From positions 1 through 38,859 of the forward strand of contig JACNKV010000080.1 of the NCBI GenBank assembly GCA_014381855.1: a stretch of DNA of 38,859 bases, given 5' to 3'. Positions within the stretch are counted from its first letter, which is position 1, and every line of letters starts with the position of its first letter. The notes below the pieces were generated by a model, which was not told the origin of the DNA, did no database searches, and was given only the letters and a program-made list of their open reading frames with translations. The stretch comes from Fidelibacterota bacterium (GTDB lineage: Bacteria > Fidelibacterota > Marinisomatia > Marinisomatales > JACNKV01). Of this stretch, positions 8,754-18,200 are shown piece after piece. Position numbers and translations under genes: made by a program.

Positions 8754-8935
8754 ACGTGAAAAGTACTCAATATTTTATCACTGTTTCTACCGAAATATTT
8801 TTCTGTCAAAAAATTCACTGACTATACTACGTTTCAACATTTTCTCCCGTAAAACACACGGGTTTTCCGCCCCGCGAAAGACTCGGGGTTTCCTCTTCGC
8901 TTCAACTTCGCTCCAACATTTTCCATGCTCTATGT
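8754..8935 (-). promoter_or_regulatory. Intergenic region between glnS and the redox operon
   Basis: The 182-bp gap holds the presumed promoter of the six-gene operon. A TTGACA hexamer lies at 8804-8809 on the minus strand, but no convincing -10 is found 16-18 bp downstream; TGATAAAAT is about 22 bp away. Two inverted repeats follow glnS: CCCGT/ACGGG (8846-8862, 7-nt loop) and CCCCG/CGGGG (8870-8888, 9-nt loop). On the minus strand neither has a proper T-tract, so a glnS terminator here is only a weak suggestion. Confidence 0.3.
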
Positions 8936-10621
8936 TCAACGTTGCTGCGCTTTTTCAATTTTCGCCCAGGAATCTCTCAGCGATACGGTTCGATTAAAAA
9001 CCGGATAATCTTTCGAGTATTCCTTTAAGTCCGGCGTATAATATCCTTGTCTCTCAAACTGATAGATGATTCTTTTTTCAGGATTTTTAAGTGACGGCTC
9101 CAGCTTACATTCTTTAAGCACAGTAAGTGAATTAGGATTAATATCTTCAACAAAATCATGTTCTTTCCCCGGATTTTGAACCGAGAAAAGGCGGTCATAC
9201 AAACGGATTTCTGCATCAATGGCATGAGGAGCAGATACCCAATGCAGTGTGCCTTTTACTTTCCGACCGTCCGGCGCTGAGCCACCCTTTGTTGCCGGAT
9301 CATAGGTACACCTTAACTCAATTATATTACCATTATCATCCTTAACAACATTTTGACATGTAATAAAATATGCATACCGTAATCTCACTTCTCTTCCCGG
9401 AGCTAAACGAAAGAACTTTCGCGGAGGATATTCCATAAAATCAGCTCTTTCAATGTATAATTCCCGTGAGAACGGCACCATCCGCGTCCCTGCATCCGGG
9501 TTACCAGGATTGTTAATAGCTTCCAATTCATCGACGTGTCCCTCAGGATAATTATCAATCACTACCTTCAACGGATCAAGCACACCCATTACTCGTGGGG
9601 CATGTTGGTTTAGATCTTCGCGGACGCTATGTTCTAATAATGCCATATCCACAATATTGTCTCGTTTTGCAATCCCGACTTTTTCCGCAAAATTACGGAT
9701 TGATTTAGGTGTGTACCCTCGACGGCGTAGTCCTGAAATCGTCGGCATCCTTGGATCATCCCAGCCGGTAACGTGTTTTTCTTCCACCAGTCTAAGCAGC
9801 TTTCGTTTACTCATGATCGTATAACTCATGTTCAACCGTGCAAATTCTATTTGTTGAGGATGATAAACACCAAGCTGCTCCAAAAACCAATCGTATAACG
9901 GACGATGATCTTCAAATTCCAGCGTGCAAAGCGAATGTGTAATTCCTTCAATCGAATCTTCTAATCCATGCGCCCAATCGTACATCGGATAAATGCACCA
10001 TGTATCGCCGGTGCGGTGATGAGGTGCTTTCAGAACACGATACATTACAGGATCACGCATATTCAAATTCGGAGATTCCATATCAATTTTTGCACGTAAT
10101 GTTTTCGACCCATTTCCAAATTCACCATTTTTCATTCGTTGAAAAAGGTCGAGGTTTTCATCTATGGCACGATTTCGATACGGGCTTTCCGCCCCCGGGT
10201 TTTTTAACGTGCCACGGTGAGCACGAATTTCGTCGGCGGTTAGGTCGCAGACGTACGCCTTCTCTGCTTTAATCAGCTGAATGGCGTATGTATACATTTG
10301 GGCAAAATAATCAGACGCATAATACAAACGATCCTGCCAATCAAACCCAAGCCATTTCACATCCTCTATAATCGAATCGACGTATTCATCTTCTTCCTTA
10401 ATTGGATTCGTATCATCAAAACGGAGATTGCATAATCCACCGTCATATTTCTTTGCAATACCAAAATTCAGACAAATAGATTTCGCATGCCCGATATGAA
10501 GATACCCGTTGGGCTCCGGAGGAAAACGTGTATGCACACGCGAATCATTTTTCCCGTTTTCCAGATCTTGGTCAATGATATTTTCGATGAAGTTTTTTGA
10601 TGTTTGTTCTGTTGTATTCAT
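8936..10621 (-). CDS. glnS: Glutaminyl-tRNA synthetase
   Basis: It charges tRNA-Gln with glutamine in the cytoplasm. From the ATG at 10621 the protein has 561 residues, close to the usual GlnRS length. [15 protein letters not shown] gives the class I HIGH motif (42-45), and TIMSKRKL gives the KMSKS equivalent (about 270). The GlnRS-specific RFDDTNP, the [10 protein letters not shown] region and the C-terminal anticodon-binding beta barrels are present. A longer start at 10660 would overlap gltX by 35 bp; the chosen ATG lies 4 bp after the gltX stop. A dedicated GlnRS means Gln-tRNA need not be made by GatCAB. A cognate tRNA-Gln(CTG) lies in the same window. Confidence 0.97.
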   Translation of the reverse strand: MNTTEQTSKNFIENIIDQDLENGKNDSRVHTRFPPEPNGYLHIGHAKSICLNFGIAKKYDGGLCNLRFDDTNPIKEEDEYVDSIIEDVKWLGFDWQDRLYYASDYFAQMYTYAIQLIKAEKAYVCDLTADEIRAHRGTLKNPGAESPYRNRAIDENLDLFQRMKNGEFGNGSKTLRAKIDMESPNLNMRDPVMYRVLKAPHHRTGDTWCIYPMYDWAHGLEDSIEGITHSLCTLEFEDHRPLYDWFLEQLGVYHPQQIEFARLNMSYTIMSKRKLLRLVEEKHVTGWDDPRMPTISGLRRRGYTPKSIRNFAEKVGIAKRDNIVDMALLEHSVREDLNQHAPRVMGVLDPLKVVIDNYPEGHVDELEAINNPGNPDAGTRMVPFSRELYIERADFMEYPPRKFFRLAPGREVRLRYAYFITCQNVVKDDNGNIIELRCTYDPATKGGSAPDGRKVKGTLHWVSAPHAIDAEIRLYDRLFSVQNPGKEHDFVEDINPNSLTVLKECKLEPSLKNPEKRIIYQFERQGYYTPDLKEYSKDYPVFNRTVSLRDSWAKIEKAQQR

Positions 10622-10625
10622 AGGT

Positions 10626-12053
10626 TTATAAGGTGGGTAATTTTCCAAGTGCTGTTTCAATTCGGCGCAAGCAGGTTTCTTTTCCGAGGAGTTTCATCAT
10701 GGCAAACAGCGATGGACCCGCCGACACACCGCTGAGGGCTAAACGAACAGGATGTATCAATTTCCCGGCGGATACTCCCTCCTCTTCGGCTACTTTTCGC
10801 AGAGATATTTCCGCTCCTGATTCTGTCCAATTTTCTAAGGAAGTTAATTCGTCCAACAATTGCTTTACCAGAGAATTCACAGAATCATTTTTCCATCGTT
10901 TTCGGACTGCCTTTTCTTCGTAAGATTTTGGATCTTTAAAAAAATATGTTGAAATGTTCTTTAATTCTGTGAGAGACTTTGCTCGTAATTTTAGTAATTC
11001 ACATACGTTTTCAATGTAAGTGTCTTCTTCGTTTTTTTGCCAATCAGGAAATATACTTCGAACTCCTGTCATTAATTCTTTCCCGGATAGTTTGAACAGA
11101 TGCTGTCCGCTTACCCATTGTAATTTTTTTTCATCATACACAGCCGGTTTTTTCTGTATTTGTTCGACTGAAAACACATCTGTGAGACGCGGTAAAGAAA
11201 ATATTTCTTCTTCTGTTCCGGGGTTCCATCCTAATAACGCCAAATAATTATTCAGAGCTTCAGAAAGATAGCCCATATCACGATACTCTTGAACTCCGGT
11301 CGCTCCATGACGTTTACTCAATCGACGTTTGTCAGGACCTAATATCATTGGAAGGTGAGCAAACTCAGGGGTTGGTAATACCAAAGCATCATAGATGAGT
11401 ATTTGTTTTGGCGTATTTGAAATATGATCTTCTCCGCGGATCACATGGGTGATTCCCATATCATCGTCATCAACAACAACCACAAGATTATAGGTAGGAT
11501 GTCCATCTGTTCTTGCAATGATAAAATCATCAAGTTCGCTTGTATTCACGTTAATTTCACCATAAATACGATCTTTAAATGTGATAACTTTTTCAGGGAC
11601 TCTCAGTCGCAGTGTAAATGGTGTGCTTGATGATAATTTCTGCTCAATAACATCTTCGGAAATATTCCGACAAGCTTGATTGTATTGGTAACCATCGCCA
11701 CGTTTTTGTGCTTCCTCACGTTGCCTGGATAAATCATCCTTGGAACAGAAACAACGGTATGCATTATCCGTTTTCAGCAACGATTGAATTGCTTTTTGAT
11801 ATATGTCCAATCTTTTTGATTGATAAACGATGCCTTCATCCCATGTAAGTCCAAGCCAAAGCATAGACTCACAAATTTGATCAACATGTTCTTGCTTTGA
11901 ACGTTGACGATCTGTATCCTCTATTCTCAGAAGAAATTTCCCGTGATGATGTTTGGCAAAGAGCCAATTAAAGAGAGCGGTACGTGCACCGCCTAAATGC
12001 AGCTGACCGGTTGGGCTGGGTGCAAATCTGACTCTGGGAGTATTAGTCGTCAT
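10626..12053 (-). CDS. gltX: Glutamyl-tRNA synthetase
   Basis: It charges tRNA-Glu in the cytoplasm. 475 residues, the normal bacterial size. [21 protein letters not shown] carries the HIGH equivalent HLGG (19-22), [13 protein letters not shown] is the typical active-site strand, and [11 protein letters not shown] (about 240-249) is the KMSKS equivalent. The alpha-helical anticodon-binding half follows. No clear Shine-Dalgarno precedes the ATG. It is followed within 4 bp by glnS, so the two glutamate-family synthetases form one transcription unit. Confidence 0.97.
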   Translation of the reverse strand: MTTNTPRVRFAPSPTGQLHLGGARTALFNWLFAKHHHGKFLLRIEDTDRQRSKQEHVDQICESMLWLGLTWDEGIVYQSKRLDIYQKAIQSLLKTDNAYRCFCSKDDLSRQREEAQKRGDGYQYNQACRNISEDVIEQKLSSSTPFTLRLRVPEKVITFKDRIYGEINVNTSELDDFIIARTDGHPTYNLVVVVDDDDMGITHVIRGEDHISNTPKQILIYDALVLPTPEFAHLPMILGPDKRRLSKRHGATGVQEYRDMGYLSEALNNYLALLGWNPGTEEEIFSLPRLTDVFSVEQIQKKPAVYDEKKLQWVSGQHLFKLSGKELMTGVRSIFPDWQKNEEDTYIENVCELLKLRAKSLTELKNISTYFFKDPKSYEEKAVRKRWKNDSVNSLVKQLLDELTSLENWTESGAEISLRKVAEEEGVSAGKLIHPVRLALSGVSAGPSLFAMMKLLGKETCLRRIETALGKLPTL

Positions 12054-12156
12054 ATCGGTTTCACATTTACTTTTTTTTATTGAAATTAAGACGAAAATTT
12101 ACAATACTTTATTCGGTATGGGTAAAGTATTCTATCCTGGATTATTCGGCGCAAAA

Positions 12157-12200
12157 TGCCCCGCAGAAAAAACGGGATGCCCCGAAAAAAACGCGGGATG
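12157..12200. repeat. Two tandem GC-clamp/poly-A hairpin units
   Basis: Two adjacent, imperfect copies of a 21-nt unit (TGCCCCG with an A-run, then CGGGA) lie between abiEii and gltX. Each can fold as CCCG...CGGG around a homopolymer-rich loop. On the minus strand the loops are T-runs. They could act as a transcription barrier between the toxin-antitoxin unit and gltX, but this is not a classical terminator. The rest of 12054-12228 shows nothing further. Confidence 0.4.
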
Positions 12201-12228
12201 TAAACACAAGCACACAAAATTCGCAATT

Positions 12229-13098
12229 TCAATCCATCCATTTTATCCGTTGAATGATATCCAGGAAAAATTCAGAAGACCACAATCCTAAATCACCATT
12301 TTTTACAAATTTTTCCACATCTTTTTTTGCATTGGCAAAATTCAAGCTATTGATTTTCTCCGTGAGTAATTGGATGCATTTTTCTTCCGTAAGTTTTTCA
12401 TTTGAAGGCAGATGTCCGCTGTCTTTCATTCGCAGTTCTAAATGGTGAGTATTCAATTCAGGATGATTTTTGATATACCATACCAAATCATACCAATCCC
12501 TGCCCTTTATCCGTTTTTCCCATTTTCTGCATAAGATGGCGTGCATTTTTCCTGCAAATAAATTAGGTAGTGTAAACACTTTTACAGGAAACGAAACAGG
12601 ATGAAGCAGAAATTTAATTTCTGTTTCAAATCCCGGCGGTGGCAAGGTATCTACTTCCAATTTAATTTTCAACATTTGCTTGGGATGAATGCCTTTCACA
12701 ATGGATTTATCCGATGAAATCAAAAGCATTTGGGTAAAGGTGTTTGTTTTTAAAAAGGCGGATTCGATTTGAGTTTTTACTTTTTTCTTTTTTTGTTCGA
12801 TGGTTACATCAAAACCAAATGCTTTCAATTCTTTTTGCAGGGGCATCAAAAAACGATTGAAATCAAAATCATCATTTCGCTTCAAAAGTGAAAAATCTAA
12901 ATCTTCAGAATATCGGTCTAATCCGTAAAGAATCCGTAAAGCGCTGCCGCCGTAAAAAGCCCCGTGTTCAAAAAATTTGCTGCGCCATAACCCCAACAAG
13001 GCAATTTCCTGCAAAATTTCACGCAGGGCATTGATGGTGTCTGCAGAAGTTTCACAGTTGTATTTATTAAGCATTTGTTTAATAGACGGATGCATCAA
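12229..13098 (-). CDS. abiEii: AbiEii/AbiGii-family nucleotidyltransferase toxin
   Basis: A 289-residue toxin component of a type IV-like AbiE system. The DNA polymerase beta-type nucleotidyltransferase motif is clear: FYGGSALRILYGLDRYSEDLDFS, with GGS at 50-52 and the acidic pair D66/D68. KGRDWYDLVWY is the conserved C-terminal AbiEii motif. Known family members transfer nucleotides to RNA targets such as tRNA and block growth, often as phage abortive infection. The start overlaps the AbiEi stop by 4 bp (ATGA), as expected for this pair. Base composition resembles the neighbours, so recent transfer is not obvious. Confidence 0.92.
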   Translation of the reverse strand: MMHPSIKQMLNKYNCETSADTINALREILQEIALLGLWRSKFFEHGAFYGGSALRILYGLDRYSEDLDFSLLKRNDDFDFNRFLMPLQKELKAFGFDVTIEQKKKKVKTQIESAFLKTNTFTQMLLISSDKSIVKGIHPKQMLKIKLEVDTLPPPGFETEIKFLLHPVSFPVKVFTLPNLFAGKMHAILCRKWEKRIKGRDWYDLVWYIKNHPELNTHHLELRMKDSGHLPSNEKLTEEKCIQLLTEKINSLNFANAKKDVEKFVKNGDLGLWSSEFFLDIIQRIKWMD

Positions 13099-13730
13099 GC
13101 ACCTCGCTTCATCTGTTTAATGATTTCACAAAGATTGAATAATTTTCGTGATTTATAGATGGTAGCATAATTCTTCAGTTCCGTTAATCGGACTCCGGAT
13201 AACAAATTGGCATCCAGCCGAATATCATCCAATAAATACTGTTCATATTTTTCAGGGGACTGAATAGGCACGCTTTTTTGACTTTGAATAAAATCCGCCA
13301 ATGCTTTTTCCGGTGATGCCATCATAAAGCGAATGTCCGGCTCAATGTTAATTACTTCCATACCGGATGAAAATTGAGAGAGCGTAATATTGCGATAAGT
13401 AAACACACCCAATAATGTTTGGAATTCCCGGCTTCTGCCCGTGGTAACAGCCGTGACGGTTTCAACTTTTTCGGGAATGAAACCATAATATGATAAAGCG
13501 AATTCCAGCGAAACATAGGACGGGCCAAATATTAAATTAGATAAATGCTCTACGGAGATTTTTCCCCTGCGGTATGACTCATTTAACACATACAAACCCT
13601 TTTTGATGCGGATGATTTCACCGATTTTAATTAAATGCGAAATTTTATCCCGCTTGGATTTATACTGCCCCAATGCGCCCAGCAGCGTCTGGTAATCAAT
13701 GATATTCGGCAATGTATGCAATTCATTCAT
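13095..13730 (-). CDS. abiEi: AbiEi-family antitoxin / transcriptional repressor
   Basis: The antitoxin partner of AbiEii. The N-terminal winged-helix region (LLGALGQYKSKRDKISHLIKIGEIIRIKKGLYVL) is typical of AbiEi, followed by PSYVSLEFALSYYGFIPE and MMASPEKALADF, both family hallmarks. The longest frame begins at 13757 (220 residues). I prefer the ATG at 13730 (211 residues), because the first nine residues are not family-like and the 13757 ATG lies at the edge of the operator candidate and just past the proposed promoter. Neither start has a clear Shine-Dalgarno. AbiEi proteins repress their own promoter by binding inverted repeats, which fits the palindrome just upstream. Confidence 0.9.
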   Translation of the reverse strand: MNELHTLPNIIDYQTLLGALGQYKSKRDKISHLIKIGEIIRIKKGLYVLNESYRRGKISVEHLSNLIFGPSYVSLEFALSYYGFIPEKVETVTAVTTGRSREFQTLLGVFTYRNITLSQFSSGMEVINIEPDIRFMMASPEKALADFIQSQKSVPIQSPEKYEQYLLDDIRLDANLLSGVRLTELKNYATIYKSRKLFNLCEIIKQMKRGA

Positions 13731-13756
13731 GGCTATAATATACAAATAATTATGCA

Positions 13757-13796
13757 TAGTAAGTAGAGAATAATCGACTTACTATATAGATTTCAA
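13757..13796 (-). promoter_or_regulatory. abiE promoter with inverted-repeat operator candidate
   Basis: A perfect 8-bp inverted repeat, TAGTAAGT (13757-13764) and ACTTACTA (13777-13784), has a 12-nt spacer. On the minus strand, TTGAAA (13791-13796) and TATTCT (13767-13772) are 18 bp apart and form a plausible -35/-10 pair. The repeat spans the spacer and the -10, where a bound AbiEi would block RNA polymerase. The promoter call is by eye. Confidence 0.55.
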
Positions 13797-13872
13797 ATTC
13801 TATGTTCTTAAAAAAGATAAAATCTTATGGGTTTGCAAAACAACTGATCCATGAATCGAGGTTTTAGCGTTG

Positions 13873-13960
13873 CGGAGAGGGAGGGATTCGAACCCCCGGT
13901 CCGAAGGTCGGACACCGCATTTCGAGTGCGGCGCATTCAGCCAAGCTCTGCCACCTCTCC
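13873..13960 (-). tRNA. tRNA-Ser(CGA)
   Basis: An 88-nt class II tRNA. The acceptor stem GGAGAGG pairs with CCTCTCC. The anticodon stem CCGCA/TGCGG closes the loop CTCGAAA with anticodon CGA (13922-13924), which decodes UCG. A long variable arm (TCCGACC with its TTCGGA partner) and the T-arm GGTTCGAATCC confirm tRNA-Ser. The discriminator base is G and CCA is not encoded. It lies 27 bp after tadA on the same strand, with the AbiE pair beginning about 115-140 bp beyond its 3' end. Confidence 0.96.
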
Positions 13961-13987
13961 ATAAATTGCCTAAAACTACCGTTAAAT

Positions 13988-14452
13988 TTACGATTGTCTC
14001 CGTGAGCGGAAAAAGTCCTGAATTAGTAACGTACACCGTTCTTCCTCCACTCCTCCAAGAACAGCGACATTCGATTCTAAACGGGAATCGCCGCAAAGTT
14101 GATACAACGACCCGCAACATCCTTTTTCTTTGTCGTAACTCCCGAAAACAACCATTTTCAAACGACTGTTCACAATGGCACCGGAACACATCGGGCAGGG
14201 TTCCTTTGTTACGTACAAAACAGCTTCCGTTAAACGCCAGTCATCGATGGTGTTTGCTGCAGCAGTGATTGCAAGCATTTCTGCGTGCGCCGTCGGATCT
14301 TTAAGCGATTCACGCTGATTATATCCGCGACCGATGATGGTATTCTGTTTAACCACAACAGCACCCACCGGGACTTCCCCCATTGCAAACGCTTCTTCTG
14401 CCAGACGAATGGCTTCATCCATCCACTTTTTGTTCGGATTATCATTAAGCAT
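13988..14452 (-). CDS. tadA: tRNA-specific adenosine deaminase
   Basis: It deaminates A34 to inosine in the anticodon wobble position of tRNA-Arg(ACG). 154 residues, the usual TadA size. The zinc deaminase signature is complete: TAHAEM (H56, proton shuttle E58) and EPCPMCSGA (C86, C89). The N-terminal FAMGEVPVGAVVV and GRGYNQRE match TadA rather than free-base deaminases. A conserved region ends in a basic C-terminal helix (FFRSRRQS). The adjacent gene is tRNA-Ser(CGA), which is not a TadA substrate, so adjacency is probably incidental. Confidence 0.94.
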   Translation of the reverse strand: MLNDNPNKKWMDEAIRLAEEAFAMGEVPVGAVVVKQNTIIGRGYNQRESLKDPTAHAEMLAITAAANTIDDWRLTEAVLYVTKEPCPMCSGAIVNSRLKMVVFGSYDKEKGCCGSLYQLCGDSRLESNVAVLGGVEEERCTLLIQDFFRSRRQS

Positions 14453-14552
14453 ATGTTAGAGTCCGCCTGAGGCTTGTGCGCCTGTCTGCTGAAATGGAAT
14501 GTAAGCATGGCCGTGGCGTGTGGATAAATGTTAAGGTGTTAGTGATGACTGA

Positions 14553-15206
14553 TTATTGTGATACTATCCCGCGGAGAGTTTCTAACTCCTCTGCAAGAAT
14601 CTGACGACCGATGACCGTTTCAATATCCGGGGAAAATAATAACGCATTTGGATCTAAAAGTTGCCGAACAGTTTGTACATGCAATAAACTGGTTGAGAAA
14701 TCTCCGATAAAGTAATTCGAAGATGCAACGGTAATAAGAATATCATGATAATTCAAGGATGGATTATGTGAAAACTCCCATTCTTCTGAAATAGCATCCA
14801 ATAAAAGATTTCCGCGGATAATGGCAAGTGAATCCTCTCCATTTGCATTGTAAGCGAAACAGAGTCCGGCCAATATCTCATGTTCAAGCGATACCAAGAT
14901 ATTTACATCCTCAGCCATCAGTAACCCACGTTCAAAATATTTTATACTGCTATCCAGTTCCGTTTCCATTTCTCTTAGCTTTCCGTAACTCCATCCTAAC
15001 CCATTAAACGCATCCTTGTATGACGGATCAAGCTCCGTTGCATTAAGAAACCATTCATTACTGGTCGCATAATCTCCGCTCTCAAACATGTCCCAGGCAT
15101 ACTCTGTCATATCCGCCTGAGTCGCATCCCATTGTTTGCGGCAACCGGGGAAACTAATGATGATAAGTCCCAAAATAAGTAATATAATATTTTTCGTGAT
15201 CTTCAT
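14553..15206 (-). CDS. TPR-repeat lipoprotein
   Basis: 217 residues from the ATG at 15206, whose ATGA overlaps the stop of the giant adhesin gene. Starting upstream would add 36 residues that duplicate the adhesin's coding DNA. The N-terminus is a lipoprotein signal (MKITKNIILLILGLIIISFPGC). The mature part contains tetratricopeptide-like helices (AWDMFESGDYATSNEWFLNA, then DPSYKDAFNGLGWSYGK, then SSIKYFERGLLMAED). TPR lipoproteins usually serve as scaffolds in envelope complexes. Translational coupling suggests it helps export, anchor or assemble the adhesin (inference). Confidence 0.85.
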   Translation of the reverse strand: MKITKNIILLILGLIIISFPGCRKQWDATQADMTEYAWDMFESGDYATSNEWFLNATELDPSYKDAFNGLGWSYGKLREMETELDSSIKYFERGLLMAEDVNILVSLEHEILAGLCFAYNANGEDSLAIIRGNLLLDAISEEWEFSHNPSLNYHDILITVASSNYFIGDFSTSLLHVQTVRQLLDPNALLFSPDIETVIGRQILAEELETLRGIVSQ

Positions 15207-18200
15207 CGGATTAACATGATTTTTTGAGTTTTGAATACACCGGAACTCGTCATGAGTCTGACAAAGTAAATCCCGGATGAGACGTAAGCTCCAGCCGTGT
15301 TTACTCCATGCCATTGAATTGTATGCCTCCCGATTGATTTTTTCCCATCCACGAGTGTCAGTATTTTTTGCCCAAGTAAATTGTAGATAGAAAGATCCAC
15401 CTGTTGCTCTGGACCATGTGAAAATCCAATGTCATACATGATGGTCGTTACCGGGTTAAATGGATTGGGGTAATTTCGGTGTAGATTTGTACTTTCCGGC
15501 ACAATTAAGGTTTTCTCCCCTAATCTGAAATACCCCATTTTCTTCGTATAAGCCGTAATATGTCCGTTTTCTGCCATAGACGGTAACTCCACCCACGCTG
15601 AATGATCTTTCCTCTGATAAATAGCTAATCCTTCAAAATCACTTTCGATCGTGATCTTGACAGGATTTGAAAACATCATGGATTCATTCCCGATGCAGTA
15701 CAACGCCTTATCTCTAAAGAAAGGGTTAAACATGGTGGAATCAACAATTAAAAGAGGCTGGTTTTCTTTCGCGGTTCCTTTTCCACCGGATATTCTAAAT
15801 AGTCCATCCGGGCTTCTGCCGGACCATGGTTCTAAGATTTTTGCGGCTGTCAACCCAACTTGACGGGTGATGGCTGTATCGCCTACGACAGCGTATGAAG
15901 AACATGCAAACGTGTACGTCCCGGCACTGGCAAGTCCAAAATCATGATGACCGGTAAATGTATAATCGGAAATGGTATCCAAAACAACCCGTTGCTCCTG
16001 AACTCGTAAAATCGGATTAACCGTAGTACCCATTGTATCCGTAATGATAACCTCGAAATACTTTGAAAAGGCATTGTTTTGTACCACAGCGATTGAAAGA
16101 TGTGGCCGTGGGATGCGAATCATATCAATGGCGAATGATGTAGTATCTGCCAATCCTTGAGTATCCGTAGCAATGATTTGGACATGTGCAGAATCGTGTG
16201 AGGATATCAATCCGGTGACAGGCTTAAATAAGACTGTGTCTCCAACTCCGGTTGATTGAAATGTGCTCCGATTAAATGTCAGCGTGTCAATCTTATCAGC
16301 CGAAAGCGTGAATGTTAACAATGTATCATCGACATCGATGACAAATTCAGAAAAGTCCACAAAAAATGAATCGTTTTCAGCAACGGTGAATCGGGGGATT
16401 TCACTCCAGAGCGGCGGATCATTTTCCGGCAGAACCGTGACAAGAATGGTATCAGACGCAACTGCCTCATCAGGGTCACTTACAAACATGATTACCTGAT
16501 GTTCCGTACCAAAATAATTTGAATCACTGTCGAACGTGGCAAACGTCAGCCCGCTCAAAGTATCGATAGTGACCGAAATACTTCCTCCCGTTTCAATGCG
16601 TGGAGATTGCCCGGGATTATCACTTTCCTGCAAAGAATATTGCTTTGTAAGAAACTCTAAACGCCTTGGCGATGTCCCCGGACCGGCGATGACTTGACCA
16701 AGTGGATATCCCTCATGAGAGACAGAATCCAATATCACTGCTTGCCACGCTAATTCGGTGGAATCATTATCGACATCGTCTGCCCATTGTGTCAAATTTA
16801 TCCGGATTGTATCCGTGTGATCTTCATAAAATTGAGTATGGTCATCCGGTGATAATATTTGGACCGTCGGTGTATCATTGACAGCATGAACGGTTAATGG
16901 GAAAACCATGGTATCAGAGAACGCCCAATTATCTGCTACAATAACCTCGATTTCGTAAGAGCCGGTGTCATTTTGGGTTGGATTCCAAAAAATGATTCCG
17001 TTTTCATCAATAGACACTGAGTCAATTGCTGCATCTCCTATGATTCGCATTGTTGTTGCAGAGAACGACAGTACATCATTTAATAATGTTTCAAAATCAA
17101 GATCGGAATAGTGTAAACCAAGTGTGAACACCGAATCTTCGAAAGCATCTAATGCATTTACTTGTGCAATCTGAGGGGCGGAATTCCAACGTAGAATTGG
17201 ATTTGAAGACAATGTATCGGATATATTACCGGCAACATCAAATGCGCGCAGATAAACCTCATACTCTGTGTTATGAACTAGTGGGGCAATTTCTGTAAAG
17301 CCGGTATCTGCCGTGGATGTCCAATCTAAAAAATTGTTGATGCCTTCATCCGGTAGCTGACGTACAGCATATTCATAATGATCCAACCCGGAAGCTGTAG
17401 TAGGTAACGGTTCTGAAAATCCTGTCCATGAGACAAATAGTGTGTCTGATGAAATAAGTGAATCGATATTTACTGTATAAATACTGCCAAGAGAAAACTC
17501 ACCCAATGTTATGGCATTTGGATCGTAAACCAAGGAAGTAAGGCTGGAATCTCCAATCGTCCGATTTCCGGCAAGATCGTATTTCACGCCCCGAACATAA
17601 ATAGTATCTCCCTGCGCTAATGTCGTTGCCTGATTTAAGGCATCATAAATATCTACCAAACTTCTGTAGAACGACATGGTCCCTGCCTGCACGATGCTGT
17701 CAGCTTCGCCTATGGTAACCCAAGCTTCACCCATCTTTAATGGGATAATCATTTCAATATCTAAATGTTCTGTCAAATCATCGATAATAACAGGGATAAC
17801 CACTTCCACCGAGTCTGTAATTCCGTTAATCCAACCGTTGACGACATTTACACCATGCGGTATTACATCCCCGGTCGAAAAATTTTCAGGAGGAGTGTTA
17901 TCCACGATAAATATTTCATCATCGATCGATTCATTGATGTTATTCCCTGCCAAGTCTTTTCCTACAATTGAAGCCAAGATTGTACCGGAATTCTTTGCGC
18001 TATCGGGTAGAGTGATACTGTACGTCCACACAGAATCCCCTTGTGAGGACTCAGCATAATCAAGCCCGACAAACGAATCATCCGTCGAATCTGCATACTG
18101 AATATTTAATGTTGGGGGAATCGTCGCATTGATTTGTTCATTGAAATTGGCATCTATTTTTATCACATCACCCGATTTACCAAGGTTTTGCAATGTGGGC

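Noticed and set aside
8804..8809. TTGACA as a definite -35 box of the redox operon
   Set aside because: No -10 hexamer at 16-18 bp spacing. Kept only as a weak remark in the intergenic entry.
13800..14189. ORFs spanning tRNA-Ser and tadA on either strand
   Set aside because: They overlap the tRNA and the well-supported tadA gene and show no recognisable protein features.
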